Shown here: piece after piece, positions 23,097 to 33,285 of the stretch | Layout of the letters: the number at the start of each line of letters is the position of its first letter | Position numbering within the stretch: position 1 is the stretch's first letter | The notes under the pieces: generated by a model | The model's database searches: none | The model's input: only the letters and a program-made list of their open reading frames with translations | Told to the model about the DNA's origin: nothing | Made by a program: the position numbers and the translations under genes | NCBI GenBank assembly: GCA_025765615.1 | Contig: JAIVFJ010000275.1 | Location: forward strand, 1 to 64,000 | From: Zopfochytrium polystomum | Taxonomy: Eukaryota > Chytridiomycota > Chytridiomycetes > Chytridiales > Chytridiaceae | Reading direction: 5' to 3' | Length of the DNA stretch: 64,000 nt

Positions 23097-25686
23097 CCTT
23101 GGCCCTTGAATGGTCATTGTACCGCCAGTGGCACAATGACTGACTTTTCCGCCATTACAATTAGAAGAACTTCACCAAAACGAAACGAATCCTCGTGAAA
23201 CTTTAATATGTTGTAGTCCTAGCAATTCTGCAAATGCGGTCTAAATTAGCTTCCTCGTTTTGTTAGTGAAAAATAATTTTGTCAATCCAACGAAACAGCG
23301 TGCCATATATGATCACAACCTGCCTGCTCACCACGTCCATGTGCCACAAAAAGAGTGATCCAGCAACATCGCCGTGATTCCCAATCGCGATTTTTAGCAT
23401 AGAGGTAGATCCAGCATGCGCGCATCTGTGGATACTTCATTTGTTTGAATCTGTTCACTGATCAGCCAAAGCCAATCTGCTGTGGAACAAAACTTTGGAA
23501 AAAGTTGGCTGATGAAAACACACCCCAGCTACACCAAAACTGCCAAAGAAGCCCAGAAGAAACACAAAGGCATATTGGGAGATCCATTTAATCAACTCTG
23601 GACACCCCAAGAAATCGCTGGCTGGTCTACTTTGAAAGAATTGAATCTTGGGCTGGTGATATCTGTTCTTATCCAAAAACTTGCAACTTACAAAATCTAT
23701 GTGATCATGCAGCCCAAAGTGGCTCTCTTATGCGCTGTCAAGCAGGAACAGATATTTATAACATACCCAGACAAACCTTTGGTGCTCGACATGGAAGTTT
23801 GGAGCCCTCTACACTGCCTGGTGCTCATGGAAATTTGGATGCTCCTGGATCTGCTGCAAGTGCTGAAAATAGAACTTTGATGTGTAGACAAGTGGTTGCT
23901 TTTCCATTGGAATCTGCTGTTGGGGGGGTGATGGGTTCTGCTGGAAGTGGACATATTTCTTCAGCATTGATTCATCCAGCAAATTCTGGGGCACAAGTTG
24001 GCCCCACTGGTGCTTCTTGCTCTGGAAGTGCTCTCTTGGCTGATGAGAGCTCTGATGGACCTCGTCCTCTTGAGATGATTGATGACATTGTGATTGTCAA
24101 CGCTGAGCAGTTTGAAAGAGACATAGGTGCGCTCCTTGCAGAGGGTCAGCAGTGTACAACCAACCCAGGTGAGTGGGTTGATTCGGTGACAAAAGCATGG
24201 ACATTGCATCCATGCTGTCATCCACATGAGACTGGAACACTGTCAAAAACTGTTCGGATCTCAGCCAAACAAGCTGCACAGTTTACTCCAAAGGATGCAT
24301 TTGATCTTGTTTGGAACGAAGAAGTTCAGAATTTGATTGTGCTTCATACAATCATGAACTGCATCACCCAAAGAATGGAATGTCTGAAGAGAAAGGAGAT
24401 GGAGCTGGCTCAATTGGATTGTGCTCAACTGTCTGCAGAAGAACTCAATTGTGAGACTGATGAAGAAGCAGGCTCTGAACCTGCTGAAAGTGGTGATGGA
24501 GCACGTGCTGTGAATGCTCAAGTAGCAACTGGCGGTACTGGTGCACTGGCCCCTTGTACCACACAGGCTCAAGCAGGCAAAATCACCCTGGGCTATCACG
24601 TCCCGGTTCACTACTATGGGCGTGAATTTTATCCATTTACATTGGAGGACGCACCTCCTGGACCATTGTTGGAGCGTGTTTGATGCCAAGGTTGCCCTGC
24701 AAATCCAGGACAAAGGACTTTGACTATCTGTTCTCCATGCTGCATTGGATTTTGTGTTGGAAAGTGTTTCTCTGATCATATTTTTGCCAGTGAAACTTTT
24801 AATATGATCAAAAGAAAGGCGTTTGACAATGCTGAGGGGCAAGCTGTCAAAAAAGGAAAGCAAAGGGTATCTTTGTGGTGGATTTTGCATCCATCATGGA
24901 TACTGTCTATGACCCCTAAAATCATTTAATTCTTTCAAAATTTTTTGTGGCCAGATTTATCAATAAAAAATTCAAACAAAAAATTCAAACAACAAAAAGC
25001 AAGATTTTGAAGCTTATTCATTTCGCAATGCGCTATGTAAGTTTGGTCTCATTTGGAGAATGCTGGGATTGCTAAAACGACAGTAAGTGGCTCCATGACC
25101 ATTCAAAAGTGCCCCCTACATAATGGACCAAATCTTCATCAAAACTCAATTAAAGGAGCAAACAGCCAGCATCATCAGAGAGCCCTTATCCAAAACAGTC
25201 TTTGTTACTAAGTAAGTAGTTGTGTATCTTTGTTTTTGCAAGTGTGGTGCAAGTTGCAAAACATCCAAATGTGTCACATTTCTAAATTCAGTTATCACTG
25301 ACCTTTTTTCTTCGTTTTTCCAACTTTGGCTCAACAGAATCATCATAGAAAAAAAAATTGGAGCCATAGTCACTTAAGCCATTTTATTTCATGTCCATTT
25401 TCGGAGTAGTACGCAAATTTTGAAAGACTTTGGTGCAGTTTTTACATCAGTCCACTAATAGGAGAAATGGTGTGCCGCCATCAGCACAGCTGCAGTCTTG
25501 TTGCAATTACTATTTGTCTAGATTGGGTAAAACAAGGTGCAAAGGTACCAACAGAAAGCCCTTTCAATTCTGAACGTGCTGGTTCTAGTTTCATCACGAA
25601 AGTCGCATTGGTGCAGAAGTTAGGTATGGGACAACTTTGAGGGTCATTGTGTTGCATGTGGCACGGTGGCACCGAAACTTAAAGGG
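23097..25686. mobile_element. Possible TTAA-flanked (piggyBac-like) element
   Basis: TTAA at 23093-23096 is followed by CCCTTCAG, and at the other side CTTAAAGGG is followed by TTAA at 25687-25690. The two ends are thus short inverted repeats of the CCCTT type bounded by TTAA, as in piggyBac-like elements. Both ends also have a CAATGAC motif within 60 bp. Inside is the unknown family-C ORF but no recognisable piggyBac transposase, so this could be a non-autonomous element that captured other repeat DNA, or a coincidence. Confidence 0.3.
23480..24683 (+). pseudogene. Repeat-borne ORF of unknown family (family C)
   Basis: Two overlapping frames give one longer protein with a frameshift near 23730-23880. 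The first part contains FGKSWLMKTHPSYTKTAKEA; the second runs MCRQVVAFPLESAVGG to GYHVPVHYYGREFYPFTLED and stops at 24683. A diverged copy of the C-terminal third (ITLGYHIPVHYYGHEFYPF) is on minus at 56543-56996, so this is mobile-element coding sequence. It looks gag-like in composition, but I see no zinc knuckle, protease, integrase or DDE motif. Function unknown. The 24684-26000 flank holds no gene I can support. Confidence 0.5.
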
Positions 25687-26073
25687 TTAACAGTCATGGT
25701 GCCAATTTTGGCACGAAAACGAATTTTTCACCTTTCAATTATGAGAGCTTGACTGAAACTAAATGGGACCTGTTGCTCAGAGTTTCAGAGTTGGTTGAAA
25801 TAAGCACAAAGCCTCAGTGCTGGGCAAGGGAGTGGGCAGCAGGGGGTGCACAGCCTGATCCTCATGTGAACATAACTACTTCTGGATCTCCTTCAAGCGG
25901 AGAGCTTGGAATCTGAGTTCTGGACGAGTGATTGACACTCTGTCAGGATGTGCTGCTGGTGGGATGATGAACTCTGAGAGTGTAAGCAGTCTACTGTGAG
26001 AGTGAGTGGAAGGAGTGAACGAAGTGGAGATGTTTGTTTGTGGTGCTGGCTTGCTGTTATGAATCACCCTCTG

Positions 26074-26136
26074 GAAACCTCTGGAACCTTCCAGAACATT
26101 CCTTCATGGAACCTTGTGGAACCTTCTGGAACCTTC
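26074..26136 (+). promoter_or_regulatory. Phased heat-shock-element array
   Basis: Units GAA and TTC recur every 5 bp: GAA at 26074, 26084, 26094, 26109, 26119, 26129 and TTC at 26089, 26099, 26124, 26134. Two four-unit runs (from 26084 and from 26119) have the alternating nGAAnnTTCn order that heat-shock factor trimers bind. Confidence 0.7.
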
Positions 26137-26246
26137 TTTGCTTTCCTGACTTGTCTTGTTGTCATTGGTATCATTGGTATCATTGTATTACTAATTGCTC
26201 TTTCTGGAACTTTCTTTGAGACTTGACAAGGAAGACTCTCAAAAGG

Positions 26247-26254
26247 TATAAAAG
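26247..26254 (+). promoter_or_regulatory. TATA box downstream of the heat-shock-element array
   Basis: TATAAAAG lies 111 bp after the last heat-shock unit and is followed by a G-rich stretch. Spacing fits a core promoter reading on plus. Confidence 0.55.
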
Positions 26255-26362
26255 GGGGATGGGGGACCTGTCCCATCCCTCAAGTGAATTATTGTTTCCA
26301 ATACAATCATCACTCCTCTCAGTTCCTTGTCTGCCTTGTTCTGTCCTGCCCTGTTCCTGACA

Positions 26363-27389
26363 AGCGTAGTTTCCGCACTTGGCTTTTATGTTTTGATGAG
26401 GACGCCAGATACAGACGATAAGGCTGGTGAACTCTACCCAGGCTGTTTCAGCAGCTGGAAGTGGGGTGACGTGGATGAGCATTTGAAGGAAGTCTGAGAT
26501 TATCTCAGGTATGGTGGATTTGCCAGGTTCATGAGGCTTTGAGCCGAGGACATCACTCTAAGGCCATTTATGGACATCCCGAATAAATTACATCGTCCAG
26601 GGAATTTTGATGCACTGTCAAGGGAGAGGCAGAGTACCAAAGACCAGCGAATTCGATCGTGGGCCAATAGGAGGAAAACTGCTCTCGCCGACTTGGAAAA
26701 GCAGCAGGCTATCTGGCAGCAGGCGGAGTTGTACAACCACCAGAAGGCAGTCAGTAGATTCGACAAGTGTGGTTGAAACAGATCGCATGGCCCTCTGTGC
26801 CGGCGACAGGTCATTTAAACTTCTGCCTGATCAACTTTCGATGGGGGGATAGAGGCCCACCATGGTTGTTACGGGTAACGGGGAATTAGGTTTGAAGAAC
26901 ACTACTCCACCTCGTGGTGGCGGCAAGCTGCGGAATGGCATTATCTGAGTCTGTGCGTCAGTCAAGGCGCCCGAACTATTGGTGTCTCGGCGCGGATTGA
27001 GCGCAGAGGCGGTCCCCGAGCGCTGACGTTGGCGGCTGTGGTATGGGTAATCATGCTTCTCGTGCCCATGGATGCTTCGCCCTTTTTGTCCATCTTGCAG
27101 AAGGCCCTGCGCTGTGACGACGCCTCTCGCAGTCGCGCGCCTGACCCACACTGCCTGTGGGGCAGCGCCCCGAGGCACAGCGCACGCCCGTCGTAGATCC
27201 CGCCCCCAGCCGCGTAGATCGGCTGCCCGTTCGCCTTCGAGCACTGTCCGCGGGCCGTGTCCACAATCGAAGGGGTCAGCACTGACGTCGCCATCTCCCT
27301 CAACATGCCCAAAAAAAAAAAAGGAAAAAAAAAGGGAATGTCCACTCGTAGACCCCCCCTTCCAAGTAAAGCATAGACCGTTGAACCAC
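26363..27389. other. No gene recognised
   Basis: Only short frames are open. A 68-codon plus ORF at 26570 (MDIPNKLHRPGNFD) has no family I know. A purine-rich A-tract lies near 27310-27335. The sequence turns GC-rich from about 27000. Confidence 0.4.
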
Positions 27390-27712
27390 CGCCCTCTTTC
27401 CTTCTTTGTTTCGTTTGATGATTTTATTGCAGTATGAGGACAAACAAACGCCGCCTCCGGCGGCGCCGCGTTCAGGCTGGGGATGACACTGAAGGTAGGT
27501 GCGCCTGTCGTGCCTGACCATATGGCAAAGCCCACATTTGCGCTGTTGTACCGTGCCCTCAACGAGCTCGAAGTGGGTTGGAATTTGTGCTGTAGATTTC
27601 TCTGGGAACTGCCTTTGTTTCCACGTCTTCGGCCTGCTGCGAACAGCTACAGTTTCGGGCTCAAAAATAGTCTGCTTAGCCATGCCAATTGCAATCTCCT
27701 GCGACTGCTCAA
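27390..27712 (-). pseudogene. Cysteine-rich transposase tail, perhaps piggyBac-like
   Basis: On minus, a basic stretch (RSRPKTWKQRQF) leads to THFELVEGTVQQRKCGLC, then RRTYLQC and VCLSSYC. The spacing of Cys pairs after an H-F motif resembles the C-terminal cysteine-rich domain of piggyBac-type transposases. The upstream part on the same strand (to about 27960) can be read open in other frames, for example HEIASALGDIYVEDVHPHW, suggesting frameshifts or introns. No DDD core is visible. It could instead be a small host zinc-finger gene. Confidence 0.3.
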
Positions 27713-28266
27713 GTAGACTGTTGCTTTTTTCGAAATAGGCAGGTCGACCGCTGCCGCCATAACAGCAGCAAGTTGTACATCCAGCGATGATACAGGGGTG
27801 TCGTGAGCCCGTTCAGCTGCAATACAGGAGAGCCGCCAGTGAGGGTGCACGTCTTCAACATAAATGTCTCCGAGAGCTGACGCAATTTCATGAGCACATG
27901 GAAGCCAAGAGAAGACCTGAAGCGGCCCTTACAAACGGAGTTAGGGCCTGCTTGTGTCGCAAGATCAAGTTGCTGCAGAGTAATTCCGAGGGCATAGTGC
28001 GAAATATTCGTTGCCTCTAATCTTGGCAGCAAATGCGGTGTGTGCTGGTGTTGGGACGACGCTTGATGTCTTCTCCTGGCCTGTATGACTCCTTTCAAAA
28101 CGTCCCTCCCTGAACACACATGATCTGAGCACAGTGAAAACTGCTGCTGGTTTTTTTAACTGCATAGCTGCGCCCCTTTTGAGCGACAAAGTCAACAAGT
28201 CGCCCTTCGTTTCGTTTCAAAGGTTCTTGGTTCAAGGTCAAAAAAAAAAAAGGGTCGAGAGGGATT

Positions 28267-29938
28267 ATGGAGTACCTCAAAATCCAGCAAGACTTCACTG
28301 ATGACATTGACAGCGTGCGCGCCGCAGCTGCCCCTGACGGTGCAAGCGCGTCGTTCTGGCTGTCGCTCTACAACCCAACAGCAGCATCTTCGTCGGAACC
28401 AACTTCAGCAGACGACCCAAGCGGGCCGCGCAAACCAATCCATTTCACTGTGGAAGCTCGGAAAGTCACAACTCCCGCCGTCGACCGATCACCGAGGGTG
28501 GCCTTTGCCACAAATCCTCCCTCTGCACTGGACTTCACTTTTATCGATGAGGTTATTTGCTCTTCACTCCCGTCATGTGGTTGACTGATATCTTTTCAGA
28601 CTACGCTTTCCATTGGACTCCCTTCTGGCACAAGGACGACTTTGAAATCGCCGAAACGCAGCTGGAATATTTCCAAACGAGTTCGTCGCCTTGCGCACTC
28701 GCTAGTGGTCGATCTGACGAGAGTTTGAAAACAGATATCCGCGATCGGTTTTTCGCCATCGGGAAGTCTACTGGTTGTCGGATCGAATGATGGCGACGTC
28801 CGTGTGCTTGATGTCGCAGCGCCCTCCTCAACCCCACGTCTCATTCTCACCGGCCACAAGGGCGAAATCACCTCGGCGCGGTTCTTTCGCTCGGGCCAGG
28901 TGATGTTAACATCCTCTGCTGACCTCACAACCCGCGTCTGGGGCATGTTGGGCGAGAACCCGGTTACTCTTCGGGAGCTCCCGGACTCGCTGTCATCCGC
29001 AATAGGATCAAAGCTGGCGCACACGCGACCTGTTTCAGATACAGGGATAATCGGTGTTGGTCGGAATGTCGTGACATGCAGTCTGGATGGCAGCGCCTGG
29101 CTTTGGGAACTCGGCTCGTCCCTCGCGATCCGTGACCTTGCCCCAGCCAGAATGCGTGAGACGCGTACACCAATTCACGCGGTCTCAGTGGGCACCGTTC
29201 CACCGGAGTGGACAGGCCAACTGACGAGAACAGCTGGCAACGGTGACTCCGAGGAGGGTGGGCCAGCCCGCGAGTTTGAAACCGACGACAAGCTGGCACT
29301 TTTTGCATGTGGCGACGGGTCGTTGTCGGTTTGTACCAACCCAAGTGGATACGAGATCGCAGAGCTAAATACTTCGTTGCTTGCTGTGCAACTTCTCCTC
29401 TATCCTAGGCGGTAGACCTGCGGGTTAAGGATGAATGTCTAATTATGCACTCGTCTTCCCGATCCGGTTTGCTGACTTGCTCTTATGACGGCAACAGAGG
29501 CCTTGTTGCGTGTGGCTCGGTTAGGGCCCCCTATTATTCCTTTAGCCCGATTAACCTGTCCGACTTTCTCCAGATTCTGGGTTCGGTTGAAATCTACGAT
29601 CTGCGTCAGCCTGCGCTCGCGTTGCACACCTTTAAAAGAAATGAGTCTCCAGTTAATCAGGTTTTTCTTCACGGCGACGCGTCCATGGCCCACCCTCGGG
29701 TTACATTCGCAAACGGTATCACACGAATTGTCGAAACTATTTCGAGGCTAAGCGGCTCCCTTCATGTGCAGACGAAGGATCTTGCGCGCTGCTGCAGGCT
29801 GGCGGTGATAAAGCGAACATCGCAATGGAGTACGTGGGCGTTGATATCGAGCCTTTGACAGCAATGGACGTTCGAGGTGTTGGGGATTCGTCTCAAGTCG
29901 TGACCGGCGGTCGCGAGGGTATCATCAGGAAATACTGA
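28267..29938 (+). CDS. PAAF1: PAAF1/Rpn14-like WD40 proteasome assembly factor
   Basis: PAAF1/Rpn14 is a chaperone that binds proteasomal ATPases and guides assembly of the 19S base. The start is ATG at 28267. The N-terminus (IQQDFTDDID) resembles the family's IQSDW start. WD blades follow: SPSGSLLVVGSNDGDVRVLD, LTGHKGEITSARFF with SADLTTRVWG, and VGRNVVTCSLDGSAWLWE (28790-29110). A less regular stretch precedes a further blade, VEIYDLRQPALALHTF (29585-29640), and the last blade ends with VVTGGREGIIRKY and TGA at 29936. Introns: 28552-28599, a probable 30-nt intron at 28705-28734 (with a CTGAC branch-like motif), and others near 29400-29580 and 29720-29780. Order and blade sequence match human PAAF1 better than generic WD40 proteins. 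Confidence 0.8.
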
Positions 29939-30141
29939 TATTCCTATTCCAACAGCGCAACCTCCACGCTGATACCACCAGTCCATTGCTTAAGAGTTGC
30001 ACTTTTGGGAAGCTATCTCTGCGGGCTACTGAGATTACAGGGAATTTTGAGTTCTAGCATTGGGAACAAGTACCAAATCTAATCTAAAGCCGGCTTGTGT
30101 CGTCCTATTGTTCAAGATTCAAAATTCCCCAGGCCCTACAT
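29939..30141. other. Convergent intergenic gap
   Basis: About 200 bp between the stop codons of the PAAF1-like gene (plus) and the F-BAR gene (minus). It should hold both 3' ends; no gene. Confidence 0.5.
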
Positions 30142-33082
30142 TTACACCCTTGAAACGTAAGAGGCTGGAAGCAAGCCAGATTTGCCTCGGAATGTTCCAG
30201 TCCACCAGTCTAACAAGGTGATAAGTGCATACCAAAGAGACGGGGGCACAAACCTGGGTCAGAGGACTCCGTTATTTTGATATAATCGCCAGTTTTAAAC
30301 GTCAACTCGCTGCTGTCCGTTCCCTTGTAGTCATAAATCGCCTTAACTGAAAAACCTCCTCCACCTAAAGAGGTCTTATTTGGTGAAGGCGGTGAAGGGC
30401 GGTGAGGGGGGTCCTTTTAAGAAACAAGGGAAAGACGTCCATACCGTTGACGAAGAAACAGAACTACCCCCCAAACGGACAGAACGTGCATTGGTCACTG
30501 CTTCTGCTTTGCCTGAGTAGTCTGACACAGTCTCCACATGGTTAACCGGAAACTGGCCCTTTCCGCTGGGACCTTCTCCCTCCCACCACATATCGTCCCC
30601 TGTGTTTTTATTCGTGACAGTAATGATGTCGCCAATACTCATTGATAGCTCGCCATCGCACGTAGCATCGTATTTGTACAAAGCCCGAACTTGACAACCC
30701 AAAGGGCAGAAATGCGGGAATCACAGGTCTTAAAAACCTTGACCAAAGCGAAGGAAAACATGCGAACAGAATGAAATACCTGTTTCGCGGCCATCCTTCG
30801 CCGTCGAAGCCTTTATGGACTTCGCTTGCGCGGCCGCAATAGACAGGGAACCACGGCTGCTTTCCGACGGACGCCAACCCTCGACAAAGACAAGCGGAAA
30901 CGAGCCGGTATCTCCAGTTCGGCGGTTGCGACCCTCCCACCAAGCGTCGTCGGATGCCTCCCCTGATTCGATGACCTCAATTACATCGCCGACACGGAAA
31001 GACAACTCCCCCTTGTCCGAAGCTTTATACTCGTAAAGGGCGGTGACTGTCACGGCGAATCCGATTCGTTCAATTGATAATCACAGGGGGTCAGAGAAAA
31101 TCTGTGCGGCTCGTCAAATCGTTCCAACATACCGTCGCGCGTGGAGGAGGAAGAGACTGCGCTCGGACGCGGAGGGAGTACAGCAGCTATTGGCGGTTTC
31201 GAGGTTTTCTTCGCTATGTAGTCGAATGGAACGTAGCCTTCCTCGCCGTTGGCGGACCGGACCTAAGCAAAATGCTCAAAAGTTGAGCAGTGTTCGTTTC
31301 ATTCTAACACAAGAACCTTACCTTAATCCAGCCACCCTTTTCGACTTCGATTGCTTCAACTTCATCTCCCACTTCCAAAGACAGTTCTCCGTCTGCACTT
31401 GCCGCGTACGAATATTCGGCGGTATACGTGCCAAATGATGGTCGAAGAGTGGCGGAACCCTCCGCCGAGGTGGATCTGCTCAGAGATGGGCTGCTAATTG
31501 GAATCGAAGTGGTCGACGCCGCAATCGGTGCAATGGGTTCGACTACAAGCAAAAAGAGTGAACACTCATTTCTCGTAGGGACAGATAATCCACGAACCAT
31601 TTGCATCCTTAAGCATTTGAATTTGGACGATGACACGGTTTCGAACTGCCTCCAAGAGGTCGATAGAATTCTCAAAATCAGCAACTTGTTCCAAAGGGCT
31701 ATTCGCGTTTCCAAACTGGGGGGTGTCTTTGTACGTATCGGCCAATTGCTTCACGGCATGCATCTCCTTCATCTTCTTCTCCAAGCTTACACTCAATTCT
31801 TCGTCGTGTCGCAAGAGCCGATAAAGGCGATTGCCCAGAACGATCTTACTATCCTCGTCAACAACAAGAATGTTGGTCTGAAGAATCCAGCAGTCTGGTA
31901 AGACGACGACAAAATCAAGATCAACCTTCGTACATCATCTTGGCCAGCCTGCTCAAACGGAATCCTCCCGGGGGTCCCAAAAGTTACCACGTTGTCCGCC
32001 AAAAACTGCTCCAGATCTTGCGCTCTATTCAGTGTTCCAGCTGTCTGCGTGAGGACCTCAGTGGTCTCATTAAGTGCGTTTGCTTTAGTCTCCTCTACAT
32101 CGGCGTATGTCGCAAAGGCTTTGTGTAGTGTTTCGTGGTAGTCACCATCAACTTTCTGAGAAACCTTCAGTTTTGAGGAACAACCGAACAATCAAACCTT
32201 GATGAGTTTTGCAATATCGGCGGTGAAATATCGCTCCTGAATAGCATTTACGGACTCCAGTGCGAGAATATAATCATTCCGTGCAGCTGTAAGTTGTTGC
32301 GTCGCAGTGGTCCATTTTACTCGAAGCTGAATAAAGTCAGGACGGCCGCAATAGAGACCAATCATACCTTTTCAATGCGCTCGTCTCCATCTGTCCTGCT
32401 CATCATGTTCTTGAGTGCGTTTAAGCCTGAGTTAGGGTTCTTGGAAGTATCATCAAATTTTTTCTTGGCAGAATCTGCTTCGCGCGCGGCCTTCTCGTAC
32501 AGGGTTTTTGTTCGATCCAGCTCTTCAAAGGACAACAGTGAGTCCTGGTGGTATTTCTGCCCGAACTCGATCGATTTTTTCGAAACAGCGGTCTTAAGCC
32601 TGTGGGATTCCTTCAGCACATCCGTGATCTCCAGGATGAGCCTCTCAGATGCACCAAGGGCGTTTCGACCGATGCGCTCGGTTTCCATTATCAGATTGAG
32701 GAAGGCATTGTACATGGGTCTGCGCGATTTGTTGAAAACGAGAAAGTCATGCATGCAAACGTAGTAGTTACCTAACGGGACCAGCGTCGGTAGAAAAGTA
32801 TGGAGATCCTGGAGCAGAGGCCTTTTTTCCAATCGGCTTCTTGGTGGTGACAATGGACGCGTTGTCGGATCCGACATCGCGATGAAGCGGTGGTCCCTTC
32901 TTAAGTCGCTTCGCCAGGAAGGTCCTCGCAAGCTTCTCCAGAGCTTTACCATACTCCTCCTCGATCTTGGCTTTCTCTTTGACAAACGATCGCAACTCGA
33001 AGAGCAACTCAATGTCTCCTTCCGCCCTGGTTTCCAGCTTCTTCAGCTGCGCCCCTAGGGTCTTCTTCGTCTCTTTGGACAT
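30142..33082 (-). CDS. F-BAR/HR1 protein with four SH3 domains (TOCA/Bzz1-like)
   Basis: F-BAR proteins of the TOCA/Bzz1 group bend the plasma membrane and recruit WASP and the Arp2/3 actin machinery at endocytic sites. Read on minus: an F-BAR domain (DIELLFELRSFVKEKAKIEE, YGKALEKLARTF, later RRPMYNAFLNLI and ARNDYILALESV), then an HR1-like coiled coil (LEKKMKEMHAVKQLADTY, ANSPLEQVADFENSIDLLE, 31814-31630). Four SH3 domains follow, each with ALYEY-type starts: AEYSYAASADGELSLEVGD (31430), ALYEYKASDKGELSFRVGD (31040), ALYKYDATCDGELSMSIGD (30690) and AIYDYKGTDSSELTFKTGD (30350), the last ending LLPASYVSRV. Introns are short and numerous, one about 38 nt near 31060. The start ATG at 33082 (MSKETKKTLG) is the first available; an open frame without ATG continues to about 33180, so a further 5' exon is possible. 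Confidence 0.87.
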
Positions 33083-33285
33083 GTCCGTGAGTTGCCACCA
33101 GGCTTGGCCCGCAGAGTTTTCGAATTCCTGCCGTTTTACAGCTGTTCGCGCAGGGGGCAATTTCTTTATCAGCGTTTGCGAGGAGTACTTTATTTAGTTC
33201 GTTCGTTCGTGTGCGTGTGTGAGAGAAAGTTGCTAGCGAGAGCTGTGTCGTGCTGAGCGTGTGTCTCTCAAGAGACAGCAGAAAA

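Larger units (their letters stand above)
26055..26362 (+). mobile_element. Probable solo LTR or LTR-like promoter unit
   Basis: A 308-bp unit that begins TGTTATGAAT and ends TTCCTGACA, so it has TG...CA ends. Inside are a heat-shock-element array (26074-26136) and a TATAAAAG box (26247-26254) about 110 bp before the end, the layout of an LTR promoter. It sits inside a dispersed repeat: 25983-26047 matches 56287-56352, which lacks the unit. I cannot find a clear 5-bp target duplication, so the ends are tentative. Confidence 0.45.

Noticed and set aside
26034..26219. Small hydrophobic ORFs over the heat-shock-element array
   Set aside because: Repeated GGAACC/TTCTGG units give repetitive translation; the DNA-level regulatory pattern explains the region better.
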